A stretch of 64,000 bases of DNA. Origin: Beijerinckiaceae bacterium. Its GTDB lineage: Bacteria; Pseudomonadota; Alphaproteobacteria; Rhizobiales; Beijerinckiaceae. The notes below the pieces were generated by a model. It was not told the origin of the DNA. It did not search any database and saw nothing but the letters and a program-made list of their open reading frames with translations. Shown here one piece after another: positions 27,449 to 35,406 of the stretch (the first letter of the stretch is position 1; the number at the start of each line of letters is the position of its first letter). The stretch lies in assembly GCA_009773635.1 (NCBI GenBank), contig WSYC01000007.1:2205-66204 (forward strand), in the 5' to 3' direction. Made by a program: the position numbers and the translations under genes.

Positions 27449-28123
27449 TCAGAAAACGAAGCCCGGCTCGCTCGCAAAGCCCGGCAGGACAGGGACTTGC
27501 GCATCGAACGCGCGGCGCGGGCTGCAATGCCCGTTCGCCTTGACATAAACCATTGCCTTGGCGGCACGCCCTTCCCGGAAGATAATCCCGAGCCGTCCGC
27601 CCTCGTTCAGCAGCGGAAAGAAGCCGTCCGGTTCACGCTCGCTCGCCCCGTTGACGAGAATTACATCAAACCCGCTGCCGGCCTTCGCGGCCCCGGATGC
27701 GGCCGACATCCCCGGCTCGGCGGGCGCGGTCTTAACCGACATTGATGCCGCATCAAACGCAGCGCGGGCAGCTTCTGTCAGCGACGCATCGGCCTCGATA
27801 TAGGTCGTTTCCAGACCGATTTTCGCCAGGATCGCCGCCGAATACCCCATGCCGCCCATGACATCGAGAGCCCGCTCCCCCGCCACCGGCTGGAGCGCCT
27901 GGATGAGACGGGCCAGAATCAGCGGCGGCAGCAATGCGCGGCTGGAGGCGCCCTCGCCCACGACCAGCGTCCTGTCGGTATAGGCGAGTGCCTTGTCGCG
28001 CCCGGCCACGAAAAACTCGCGGGGCACGGTCTCGAAAGCCGCCAGAACCGACTGATCCGTCACATCGAAGGTGCGGATCTGATTATCAACCATCACACGG
28101 CGGGCAGTGACAAAATCGGCCAT
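27449..28123 (-). CDS. pcm: Protein-L-isoaspartate O-methyltransferase family protein
   Basis: A 224-residue S-adenosylmethionine-dependent methyltransferase of the PCMT family, which in general repairs isoaspartate damage in proteins. Visible parts are the N-terminal MVDNQIRTFDVTDQSVLAAFETVPREFF, the substrate-side loop DRTLVVGEGAS, the SAM loop ALDVMGGMGYSAAILAKIG and the acidic end of strand two in TTYIEAD. The alphaproteobacterial paralogues next to tolC differ from the classic enzyme (the family GTGSGY motif reads GGMGYS), so the true substrate is uncertain. GGGAG lies seven bases before ATG at 28123. Confidence 0.85.
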   Translation of the reverse strand: MADFVTARRVMVDNQIRTFDVTDQSVLAAFETVPREFFVAGRDKALAYTDRTLVVGEGASSRALLPPLILARLIQALQPVAGERALDVMGGMGYSAAILAKIGLETTYIEADASLTEAARAAFDAASMSVKTAPAEPGMSAASGAAKAGSGFDVILVNGASEREPDGFFPLLNEGGRLGIIFREGRAAKAMVYVKANGHCSPRRAFDAQVPVLPGFASEPGFVF

Positions 28124-28299
28124 AGGGGGCTCCCGAAGAAAAGGTCCGGCACGCGCTGCCAGAGGGCTCCGTCACCGGCTTTTGCGCGAGTGCGCGCGCG
28201 AAAGCAAGAGGTGAACACGCGCTCGACGCCTAGACAAGAGGAGAAGATCATCATCACGCGCCAGCTTCGCAAGACCGGCGCCCCCTGTCGGGGGGAAAC

Positions 28300-28373
28300 T
28301 GGAGGCCTCGGAGGGAATCGAACCCCCGTACAAGGATTTGCAGTCCTCTGCGTCACCACTCCGCCACGAGGCC
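28300..28373 (-). tRNA. tRNA-Cys (anticodon GCA)
   Basis: A 74-base cloverleaf on the minus strand: acceptor stem GGCCTCG pairs with CGAGGCC, U at position 73 as expected for cysteine, anticodon loop CTGCAAA with GCA, T-loop GGTTCGATTCC, and an encoded CCA (28302-28300). Confidence 0.96.
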
Positions 28374-28555
28374 TCGCGTTCGGAAGAGCGGCGTATAACC
28401 CGCCAAGACCGCCGGGGGCAATACGAATTGCCGCAAGTTTATGCGATTTTTGGCCGGGCCGGGGATTTCGGCCGGACGCGGTTACATCTTTTTTAACAGG
28501 GGGACCGATAAACGGTTTGCATTCGGGCCGGTTTTTGCTAAACGCCAGCCCTCAT

Positions 28556-28631
28556 TCCTCGATAGCTCAGTTGGTAGAGCGTTCGACTGTTAATCGAATG
28601 GTCGCTGGTTCGAGTCCAGCTCGAGGAGCCA
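28556..28631 (+). tRNA. tRNA-Asn (anticodon GTT)
   Basis: A 76-base cloverleaf: acceptor TCCTCGA pairs with TCGAGGA, G at position 73, D-arm GCTCAGTTGGTAGAGC, anticodon loop CTGTTAA with GTT, T-loop GGTTCGAGTCC and an encoded CCA. A short T run and then a hairpin (28671-28693) follow. Confidence 0.97.
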
Positions 28632-28670
28632 TTTTTCCAGAATTCCCGCTGTCTGTGTGCCGGACAGGAA

Positions 28671-28693
28671 AAGAGGCCGAAAACCGGCCTCTT
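28671..28693. terminator. Terminator between tRNA-Asn and the Gly/Asn-rich gene
   Basis: AAGAGGCCG (28671-28679) and CGGCCTCTT (28685-28693) form a 9-bp perfect stem with loop AAAAC. T-rich tails exist on both strands, so it can stop the tRNA transcript and the converging minus-strand gene. Confidence 0.75.
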
Positions 28694-28722
28694 GTTGTTT
28701 GCGAGAAGCTGCGTGGTTGCGC

Positions 28723-29022
28723 TCAGTTGTCGTAGCGGCACAGGCGGGCGGTTTCGCCCGTATAGCCGCCGCAGGGCATGTGCGGCGCGGGGATCGCACT
28801 GATCCGGCCGCGGGGCGCACGGCGGGCATTGACGGCGTTAGGCGCGGTTGCGGTCGCGGCCATAACCGAGCCGCCTTCACCGCCATTGCTGGCGCCGCTA
28901 TTGCCGCCGCCATTGCCACCGTTGCCACCATTGCCGCGTGCGAGCGCCGGGGCAGAAGCGGCCGCAAGGACAAGGCCAAGGGTCAGGGCGAGGCGGGTCG
29001 AAGTCATCTTGAACGAGGTCAT
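28723..29022 (-). CDS. Small secreted Gly/Asn-rich protein
   Basis: A 99-residue protein with a signal peptide (LALTLGLVLAAASAPALA, cleavage before RGNGG). The mature part starts with a GNGGNGGNGGGN run, then Ala-rich sequence and a C-terminal part with two cysteines (HMPCGGYTGETARLCRYDN) that could form one disulfide. GGAGA lies eight bases before ATG 29022. No family recognised; the glycine/asparagine stretch suggests a flexible secreted or surface peptide. Confidence 0.65.
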   Translation of the reverse strand: MTSFKMTSTRLALTLGLVLAAASAPALARGNGGNGGNGGGNSGASNGGEGGSVMAATATAPNAVNARRAPRGRISAIPAPHMPCGGYTGETARLCRYDN

Positions 29023-29176
29023 CTGGGTCTCTCCTTCCGAGTTGGGCGCCGGGGGTCAGCGCGATGAGGAGACCATGCCCGTTCAACACAAAATTAACCG
29101 TGCGTTGCCGCACGCGGCACGCGAGGGTTGCGACATCAGGTCGATGCACGTTGATCGCCGCCAGCAGATGCCGCCG

Positions 29177-29539
29177 TCAGCTGATTCCCGGCGAGCAGCG
29201 TTGCCAGACCTGAACCTCGCCGGCACCGATTTTCACGCGGACGCGATATTCGCCCTGCAGCACCATATCGACCGGCGCACCGGCGTCGACCTCCTCACCG
29301 GGCATCGTGAACGCGAACGTGTGGCGGGTATACGCACCCTGCATCCTGACGCCCCTGGGGGTGGTGACAGACGACCCCTCAATTGCGATCCGGCGGCCAT
29401 TGTCCGAGCACCAGGCGCCGTCGATTGCATCGGCATGCGCGGTTGAGAGGCCCGCGATCAGCGCCGCACTCGCCAGAACGGGCATGCGAAGGCCGGCAAA
29501 ATGGGGTATTACGGGGTTTAACAGGCGGGCCTTACGCAT
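29177..29539 (-). CDS. Small secreted protein, unknown function
   Basis: A 120-residue exported protein: a signal peptide through about residue 36 (PVLASAALIAGLSTAHA), then a compact beta-rich domain beginning DAIDGAWCSDNGRRIAIEGS and ending VQVWQRCSPGIS. Two cysteines, one near each end of the mature domain, could pair. GGAGAGAG lies just before ATG 29539. The DGxWC...G beginning is seen in small lipocalin-like secreted domains, but I cannot name a family. Confidence 0.65.
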   Translation of the reverse strand: MRKARLLNPVIPHFAGLRMPVLASAALIAGLSTAHADAIDGAWCSDNGRRIAIEGSSVTTPRGVRMQGAYTRHTFAFTMPGEEVDAGAPVDMVLQGEYRVRVKIGAGEVQVWQRCSPGIS

Positions 29540-29598
29540 GGTTCTCTCTCCAAATCCGTTGAAACCGGTCGGGAAAAGGCTCGCTTCCGGGTGAACGC

Positions 29599-30276
29599 CT
29601 AACGCTTTACTCGCTCAAGCACCGCCACGATCTCATGAAATCCCCGCTGCCGGGCATGTGCAAGCGGGGATACGCCATCGCGATCCGCCAGTGTCGTCTT
29701 CGCGCCGGCATCGACCAGCGCCTCGACGATCTCGACATAGGTCGGGCTGCCGTCTCCGAGAATCACAGCCTCAAGCAACGCGGTCCAACCCAACTTGTTG
29801 ACGTGATTGACGTCGATCGCGGTCTTCAAGAGCGCATAGACCGCCTCGATATGGCCGTGATGACACGCCGGAATAAGCCCCGTGCCGCCGTAACGGTTGG
29901 TGGCCCTGAGATCGGCGCCATGGGCGAGCGTCATGCGCAGGATCTCGATCCGGCCTTCCGCTGCGGCATAGAGATAGGGCGAATCAGCAATCGCATCCTT
30001 GGCGTTCACGTCCGCCCCGGCGCCGATCAACACGCGCGCGGCCTCGATATGATTGCCGTGCGTCGCCAGCAGGAGCGCGGTGCGACCGTTTGAATCGCGG
30101 GTATCAAACGGGGTTCCGATGCCGATGAACCGCGCCACAGCATCGGCATCCCCGACGGCGGCAGCATTGCGGAGCGAGCCGGCATCGTTCTGCGCCGCCA
30201 GCGGGCCAAGGCCAGCCATCATGATCCCGGTTGCCAGAATCGACCGGCGAGAATGAACATGCGACCGTCTTGCCAT
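29599..30276 (-). CDS. Exported ankyrin-repeat protein
   Basis: A 225-residue protein with an N-terminal export signal (RRSILATGIMMAGLGPLAAQ; the twin arginine leaves Tat export possible) followed by about five ankyrin repeats: NGRTALLLATHGNHIEAARV, LYAAAEGRIEILRMTLAHGA, GTGLIPACHHGHIEAVYALL, GWTALLEAVI and GVSPLAHARQRGFHEIVAVL. Ankyrin repeats bind other proteins; no enzyme domain is present. In other bacteria, periplasmic ankyrin proteins of this size have been linked to catalases or oxidative stress, but no such gene is near. It diverges from the photolyase gene. Confidence 0.85.
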   Translation of the reverse strand: MARRSHVHSRRSILATGIMMAGLGPLAAQNDAGSLRNAAAVGDADAVARFIGIGTPFDTRDSNGRTALLLATHGNHIEAARVLIGAGADVNAKDAIADSPYLYAAAEGRIEILRMTLAHGADLRATNRYGGTGLIPACHHGHIEAVYALLKTAIDVNHVNKLGWTALLEAVILGDGSPTYVEIVEALVDAGAKTTLADRDGVSPLAHARQRGFHEIVAVLERVKR

Positions 30277-30301
30277 CAGCGTCCCTTCCTGTTGTCAGGA
30301 T

Positions 30302-30319
30302 AAGCGGAATAATCCGCTT
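30302..30319. promoter_or_regulatory. Palindrome between the ankyrin and photolyase genes
   Basis: AAGCGGA-ATAA-TCCGCTT is a perfect 7-bp inverted repeat in the 103-base gap between two diverging genes. Its position suits an operator acting on one or both promoters; function is inferred from position and symmetry only. Confidence 0.35.
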
Positions 30320-30379
30320 GGACAGGCAAAAGCGCGCAAGACGCCTTTTCTTTCGCGCAAGCTGCGGTATCTCGTCCGG

Positions 30380-31849
30380 ATGCTCGAAGCCTCCCCTTCC
30401 CGCGCCCGCGCATTGCACTGGTTCCGGGCGGATTTGCGCGTTCTCGACAATCCGGCCCTGCTGGCTGCGAGCACCGCGCCCGAATGCCTCACCGTCTTCA
30501 TCGATGAGACCAACGCCGGCTTCCGCCCGAGAGGCGGTGCGAGCCGCTGGTGGCTGCATCAATCGCTCGCGATGCTTTCCGAGGCGATCACACGGCTCGG
30601 CGGCACGCTCATCCTGCTCCGGGGCGATTCGCGCAGCCTTGTGCCCGATCTCGCCCGACACCTTGGTTGCGATCTGGTGACATGGAACCGCCGCTACGGG
30701 CTGGCCGAACGTGAGGCCGATGCCGCCATCAAGGCCGACCTCAGGGCGCAGGGCATCGGGGCAACGAGCTTCAACGGAGCGCTCCTTTACGAGCCGATGG
30801 AAATCAAAACGCAGGCCGGTGGGCCGATGCGGGTCTTCACGCCCTTCTGGAAGGCCTGTCGCGCGCTGCGCGACCCACCTGCCCCGCTCGGTGCGCCGCA
30901 GCGCCTGATGACGCCCGCAGGCGCTCTTGATGGCATTCCCGGCCGGCTCACACTGCCAGCGCTAGGTCTCCTGCCCAATAAACCGGATTGGTCCAGTGGT
31001 TTGGCCGCGACCTGGGTCCCCGGCGAAACCGGCGCGGCGGAACGCCTCGACACGTTTCTCGAAGGCCCCCTCGCCGGCTATGCCGACAACCGCGACCGCC
31101 CGGATTTCCGCTCGACCTCGATGCTCTCGCCGCATCTGGCTTTCGGCGAGATCTCACCGCGCATGATCTGGCACCAGGTCGAGCACTGCTGGGCGGAGGG
31201 CGGGCTAACGGCCAGCCGGCGCGATATCGACAAATTCTTCGCCGAAATCGGCTGGCGCGAATTCGCCTGGCACCTGATGTTCCATTATCCGGCGCTCGCC
31301 CGCGAGAACTACCAGCCTCGCTTCGATACCTTTCCATGGGAGCGGAACGAAGGCGCGCTTCTTGCCTGGCAGCAGGGACGCACCGGCTACCCGATCGTCG
31401 ACGCCGGCATGCGCGAACTCTGGCGCACCGGCTTCATGCACAACCGCGTGCGGATGATCGTCGCCTCGTTCCTGATCAAGCATCTGCTGATCGACTGGCG
31501 CGAAGGCGAAGCCTGGTTCTGGGATACGCTGGTGGATGCCGATCCCGCCAGCAACGCCGCGAGCTGGCAATGGGTCGCTGGGTCTGGCGCGGATGCGGCC
31601 CCCTATTTCCGTATTTTCAACCCGATCACGCAAGGTGAGAAGTTCGATCCCGAGGGGGTCTATATCCGCACCCACGTGCCGGAAATCGCCGGCCTGCCGG
31701 ACGCCTTCCTCCACAAGCCGTGGGAAGCACCGGGACCCATGCTCCAGCGCGCCGGCATCCGGTTAGGGGAAACCTACCCGGAGCCGATCGTGCGGCACGA
31801 GATGGCCCGCGAACGCGCGCTTGCGGCCTTCAAGGGGCTCTCAAACTAG
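30380..31849 (+). CDS. phrB: Deoxyribodipyrimidine photolyase (cryptochrome/photolyase family)
   Basis: Repairs UV-induced cyclobutane pyrimidine dimers with blue light and FAD. The 489-residue protein has the N-terminal antenna domain (HWFRADLRVLDNPALLAA) and the C-terminal FAD domain, seen in SPHLAFGEISPRMIW, EIGWREFAWHLMFHYP, GRTGYPIVDAGMRELWRTGF, MHNRVRMIVASFLIKHLL, and the FAD/DNA-contact segment DADPASNAASWQWVAGSG. The pattern fits class I CPD photolyases. No strong ribosome site is seen at ATG 30380. The gene converges on a chrR-like gene; in Rhodobacter a photolyase gene belongs to the RpoE/ChrR singlet-oxygen regulon, so the pairing is suggestive. Confidence 0.93.
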   Translation: MLEASPSRARALHWFRADLRVLDNPALLAASTAPECLTVFIDETNAGFRPRGGASRWWLHQSLAMLSEAITRLGGTLILLRGDSRSLVPDLARHLGCDLVTWNRRYGLAEREADAAIKADLRAQGIGATSFNGALLYEPMEIKTQAGGPMRVFTPFWKACRALRDPPAPLGAPQRLMTPAGALDGIPGRLTLPALGLLPNKPDWSSGLAATWVPGETGAAERLDTFLEGPLAGYADNRDRPDFRSTSMLSPHLAFGEISPRMIWHQVEHCWAEGGLTASRRDIDKFFAEIGWREFAWHLMFHYPALARENYQPRFDTFPWERNEGALLAWQQGRTGYPIVDAGMRELWRTGFMHNRVRMIVASFLIKHLLIDWREGEAWFWDTLVDADPASNAASWQWVAGSGADAAPYFRIFNPITQGEKFDPEGVYIRTHVPEIAGLPDAFLHKPWEAPGPMLQRAGIRLGETYPEPIVRHEMARERALAAFKGLSN

Positions 31850-31875
31850 CGCCGCTGTTCGAGGTGGCCGCGTGC

Positions 31876-32562
31876 CTATTTCGTTCGGCTGGACTTCCTG
31901 ACATCGAGCTTGCCAAGCAGCCGTATCGGCCCGTTGAGCCAGCGCCCGATCCGCCCCGTGAGCCGCAGGGGCGCATCGAGAACCGCGAAGCAGACGCATT
32001 CCTCATCATCATCCGCCACGGGCACATGGTCGAGGTGCTCGTCCGCCACCGCGACATCGCCGCGCCGGAAATGCCCGGTCTCATCGCTAAAGCCGCCACG
32101 CAGCACCAGCGTGATTTCCGACCCCTCATGGGAGTGCCGGGGCATCTTCTGCCCTGCCCGGATCTTGTAAATGACAGCCTCGAAACCATCCGTCGGTGGC
32201 AGCTGGCATTCGCGCACGCCGGGCAGGATGGTGCGGAAGTCCATCGCGTCAATGGGTTTACCGAGATAGTGGACGAGCGCCTTCGGATCATCCGGTGAAG
32301 CAGACCGGTGTTGGTTACTCCCGTCCCCGCAGGCGAAAATGGCATCAAGCCGCGCCTCCCGCGCCCGGATCGAACACGGGGTCTCCCGGACCACGGTTCG
32401 GCCGAGCGACTCCTCCAGCGATGTGACGAAGGGACGGTTTTTTGCAGACAGCTCGAGATGCGCACCGACGAGCGCATGCAGTGCAGGAGGCAGCGTTCCC
32501 GAGGCATAGCCCGCCAGGATCAACTCAAGCGAGGAAGGAGCAGCGTCATTCATAGCGGCCAT
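31876..32562 (-). CDS. ChrR-like cupin protein with degenerate anti-sigma zinc finger
   Basis: A 228-residue protein with the two-domain plan of ChrR, the anti-sigma factor that releases RpoE on singlet oxygen. The N-terminal part (ILAGYASGTLPPALHALVGAHLEL) lines up with the ChrR zinc domain, but the segment that should read CDECR reads SAKNR, and the N-terminal histidine is also missing, so three of four zinc ligands are absent. The C-terminal cupin keeps its metal site, HSHEGSE plus a later His in DEHLDH. No ECF sigma gene lies beside it. It may have lost sigma binding and act as a cupin sensor or enzyme, or bind a sigma factor without zinc. ATG 32553 is an alternative start. Confidence 0.75.
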   Translation of the reverse strand: MAAMNDAAPSSLELILAGYASGTLPPALHALVGAHLELSAKNRPFVTSLEESLGRTVVRETPCSIRAREARLDAIFACGDGSNQHRSASPDDPKALVHYLGKPIDAMDFRTILPGVRECQLPPTDGFEAVIYKIRAGQKMPRHSHEGSEITLVLRGGFSDETGHFRRGDVAVADEHLDHVPVADDDEECVCFAVLDAPLRLTGRIGRWLNGPIRLLGKLDVRKSSRTK

Positions 32563-32839
32563 CACGTCAGGTTGTTCCGGACGCTTCGATGTCCACCATG
32601 GGCAGATTCGCCGATCGGGATAGACCTTACTGGGCGGGAAAACATTTTGTTCAGGCCTTTCTCCGTTCAGCACGCACGATAACGGCATCAAGCTGGCTTC
32701 GGGTTTTTCTACGCATGGCAACTGGCTCTGGATCACTGCGACAGGACGCACGCCGAATTTACGTCCTGACGCCTTCACGGCGCGTCCGATCCCTCTATAA
32801 TCGCGCGCAACCTAGCACCCGTTTCAGGAGCCTCTCGCC

Positions 32840-33595
32840 GTGGATGCCCAGACGCCGCCCGCTCTGCCGGGATTTGCCGCAACCCGCCTGCTGTTCCGCG
32901 ATGATGCCTACCTCGCAACCGCGGAAGCCACCGTCATCGGCCACTGGAACGGCATGATCGTGCTCGATCAGACACTGTTCTACGCCGCATCCGGCGGCCA
33001 GCCCTCCGACATGGGCACGATCACGCGGCTTGATGGCGCAAACACCGCTGCCACCGGCGAGCTGAAATATCTCGATCCCGCCAAGACCATCATCGGCCAT
33101 GCCTTGCCGGAAGGCGAGGACGCCGCCGCATGGGTCGGCGCGCGCCTTGCCCTCAGCCTGGATATGGAGCGCCGGCTGAAGCTGATGCGCATGCATTCCG
33201 CCCTGCACCTCCTCTCCGTCGCCCTGCCCTATGCCGTCACCGGCGGATCGGTTGGCGTTGATGACGGCCGGCTCGATTTCGATATCCCCGATGCCGGGCA
33301 GGACAAGGACGAGATCACCGCCACGCTCAACGCCATGATCGCGAAGAACGCCGCGATCACCGACCGCTGGATCACGGATGCCGAACTCGATGCCAATCCC
33401 GGCCTTGTCAAAACCATGAAGGTGCAGCCGCCGCGCGGTGCGGGCCGGGTGCGACTGGTCGAGATCGCGGGCATAGACCTCCAGCCCTGCGGCGGCACGC
33501 ATGTGCGCAACACGCGCGAGATCGGCCCCGTGGTCGTCACCAATATCGAGAAGAAGGGGAAACAGAACCGCAGGGTGCGGATCGCCTTTGCGTAA
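32840..33595 (+). CDS. Alanyl-tRNA editing protein (AlaX type)
   Basis: A 251-residue stand-alone editing domain related to the C-terminal half of alanyl-tRNA synthetase. It hydrolyses Ser-tRNA(Ala) or Gly-tRNA(Ala) made by mistake. The zinc site is HSALH (119-123) together with the later CGGTHV (about 218-223). Length fits AlaX-M/L type proteins. The start is GTG at 32840, with GGAG eight bases upstream; the nearby ATG is out of frame. It probably co-transcribes with the tautomerase gene 80 bases downstream. Confidence 0.93.
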   Translation: MDAQTPPALPGFAATRLLFRDDAYLATAEATVIGHWNGMIVLDQTLFYAASGGQPSDMGTITRLDGANTAATGELKYLDPAKTIIGHALPEGEDAAAWVGARLALSLDMERRLKLMRMHSALHLLSVALPYAVTGGSVGVDDGRLDFDIPDAGQDKDEITATLNAMIAKNAAITDRWITDAELDANPGLVKTMKVQPPRGAGRVRLVEIAGIDLQPCGGTHVRNTREIGPVVVTNIEKKGKQNRRVRIAFA

Positions 33596-33675
33596 CCACG
33601 GCGCGCCCCATACCACCTTGATCAAGATGACGCCGCGCAAGTGGTCTGCGCGGCCCAAAAAGGTTATTCCAGACA

Positions 33676-34065
33676 ATGCCCTTCAACAAAATTCATGTTC
33701 CCCGCAACTTGCCCGTCGCCACGTGCCGCGCGATCAACGACGCGCTGCACGACAGCCTCGTCGAGAACTGCAAATCAAACCCCGACGATTTCTTCTGCCT
33801 GATCTGCCGCTACGATGCGGATGACATGATCCTCCACCCGACCTTTCTCGGCACGCGCGACCCGCTGAACACGATCGTCATCGAGATCGCCCTGCTGGGC
33901 GGTCGTTCGGATGCGCAGAAGGAGGCGCTTTTCAAGGATGTCCGCCGGCGTCTTCGTGGCATTGGCTTCGATCCGCGCAATTCCATCATGTTCCTCCTCG
34001 AGAACAGGCCCATCGACTGGTCCTTCAGCGAGGCGGGCTCCGTGAAATCCGTCCTCAACCTGTAG
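33676..34065 (+). CDS. Tautomerase-superfamily protein
   Basis: A 129-residue protein beginning MPFNKIHVP. Pro2, exposed after removal of Met, is the catalytic base of tautomerases such as 4-oxalocrotonate tautomerase. The body (DDFFCLICRYDADDMI, TIVIEIALLGGRSDAQKEAL, IGFDPRNSIMFLLENRPIDWSF) matches the longer 'tautomerase_2'/malonate-semialdehyde-decarboxylase-like group, which is often annotated as tautomerase family protein. The physiological substrate is unknown. It lies between the AlaX and sulfurtransferase genes on the same strand. Confidence 0.85.
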   Translation: MPFNKIHVPRNLPVATCRAINDALHDSLVENCKSNPDDFFCLICRYDADDMILHPTFLGTRDPLNTIVIEIALLGGRSDAQKEALFKDVRRRLRGIGFDPRNSIMFLLENRPIDWSFSEAGSVKSVLNL

Positions 34066-34123
34066 GACTTCCGCCATCCCCTTCCTTCAGGCTCCGGGCC
34101 TGAAGCCACCCGGAGAGACGCCC

Positions 34124-34984
34124 ATGCCATCCATTTTTTCCGATATCCCCTTCGTGCCCACGGCATGGCTCGGCGAGAACCTTGACAATCCCGAAGTTAA
34201 GATCGTCGATGGATCGTGGCATCTGCCGCCAACCGGACGCTCCGGCGCGGCGGAATACGCGGCCGCGCATCTTCCGGGCGCGGTGTTCTTCGATCTCGAC
34301 GCGATCTCCGATCCAGCCTCCAGCCTGCCGCACATGCTGCCGAGCGCGGCGCATTTCGGCAAGGCGGTTGGCGCCCTCGGGATTTCGGAGGATGACACCA
34401 TCATCGTCTACGATCAGCTCGGGCTGTTCACGGCAGCGCGGGTCGCATGGATGTTCCGCCTTTATGGCGCAAAGGATGTCCGTATCCTCAGCGGTGGGTT
34501 GCCGGCCTGGGTCGCTGAAAAGCGCCCGGTGACGGCGGAAGCCCCCGCCCCCACGCCCGCGCGCTTCAACGCCGTGCTTGACGCCACGACCGTCGCCGAT
34601 CTCGCGCGCGTATCGGCTTCGCTGGCGGATGGGTCGGCGCAAATCGTCGATGCACGCCCGAAGGCCCGCTTCCTCGGGCAGGCGCCGGAGCCCCGTCCCG
34701 GCCTGCGCCTCGGGCATATGCCGGGAAGCTTCAACCTGCCTTTCCCGGATGTCGTGACCGCCGATGGCACCCTGCGCCCGGCTGCGGAAATACGCGCGGA
34801 AATGGCAAAAGCCGGCATTGACCCTGCCAAGCCCGTCGTCACGACCTGCGGCTCCGGCGTTTCCGCGGTGATTATCGCCATGGCGCTGGCAAAAGCCGGC
34901 GCGAGCGTCGAGGCGATCTATGATGGCTCCTGGGCCGAATGGGGCGCGCGCGACGATCTGCCGGTCGAGGCAGGTAATGCATAG
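34124..34984 (+). CDS. sseA: 3-Mercaptopyruvate/thiosulfate sulfurtransferase (two rhodanese domains)
   Basis: A 286-residue protein with two rhodanese domains: an inactive N-terminal one (about 10-135) and a catalytic C-terminal one (about 155-280). The active loop is TCGSGVSA, with the sulfur-carrying Cys242. The CGSGVxA form is typical of 3-mercaptopyruvate sulfurtransferases, whereas thiosulfate-specific rhodaneses carry CRxGx[R/T]. The likely reaction moves sulfur from mercaptopyruvate to thiols or cyanide. The start ATG 34124 sits behind GGAGA. The AT-rich gene at 35038 follows abruptly. Confidence 0.93.
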   Translation: MPSIFSDIPFVPTAWLGENLDNPEVKIVDGSWHLPPTGRSGAAEYAAAHLPGAVFFDLDAISDPASSLPHMLPSAAHFGKAVGALGISEDDTIIVYDQLGLFTAARVAWMFRLYGAKDVRILSGGLPAWVAEKRPVTAEAPAPTPARFNAVLDATTVADLARVSASLADGSAQIVDARPKARFLGQAPEPRPGLRLGHMPGSFNLPFPDVVTADGTLRPAAEIRAEMAKAGIDPAKPVVTTCGSGVSAVIIAMALAKAGASVEAIYDGSWAEWGARDDLPVEAGNA

Positions 34985-35037
34985 CAATATACTCAAATTT
35001 CAAAAAATTCTGGATCGAGCTAAAAAACGAGAGAGAA

Positions 35038-35367
35038 ATGGAAATATTGATCTGGATTTCAATAATCGTATTAATTGCAGTATTATTGATAAGCGTTAAC
35101 GCTTATATTGAAAAGGAGAGATATAAATTTCTTATGGAGAAATATAACGACGACACAATTGTCAATAAAATAATGAAAAAAGAGATATGGCAAGGCATGA
35201 CTAGAGAACAGCTGATTGATTGCTTAGGTCAACCTGCCGAATTAGATACATCTGTCCTGAAATTAAAAACAAAAGAAATTTACAAGTACCACAAGACTGG
35301 AAAAAATAGATTCTCCACTCGCGTGGTAATCGAAAACGACATTGTCGTTGGTTGGCATCTGAAATAG
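35038..35367 (+). CDS. AT-rich membrane-anchored protein with BamE/SmpA-like domain
   Basis: A 109-residue protein with one N-terminal transmembrane segment (LIWISIIVLIAVLLISVNAY) and a small soluble domain, IWQGMTREQLIDCLGQPAEL followed by a beta-hairpin region ending IENDIVVGWHLK. The WxGMTxxQLxxxLGxP pattern resembles the SmpA/OmlA (BamE) fold, though without a lipobox cysteine, so it is not a lipoprotein. Base composition is far more AT-rich than the neighbours, like the gene at 859, which suggests acquisition from elsewhere. It starts 53 bases after sseA and ends at its own hairpin. Function unknown. Confidence 0.7.
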   Translation: MEILIWISIIVLIAVLLISVNAYIEKERYKFLMEKYNDDTIVNKIMKKEIWQGMTREQLIDCLGQPAELDTSVLKLKTKEIYKYHKTGKNRFSTRVVIENDIVVGWHLK

Positions 35368-35400
35368 CCCGACCTTAATTGATTAAAGTCAGGCTTATTT
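35366..35400 (+). terminator. AT-rich hairpin ending the BamE-like gene
   Basis: AGCCCGACCTTAAT and ATTAAAGTCAGGCT pair with two mismatches, starting at the stop codon, and are followed by TATTT. It would end the AT-rich gene just before the converging aapP stop at 35407. Confidence 0.6.
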
Positions 35401-35406
35401 GTCCGG

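Noticed and set aside
31850-32839. ECF sigma factor gene paired with the ChrR-like gene
   Set aside because: Both strands around the gene were read; no sigma region 2/4 sequence is present.
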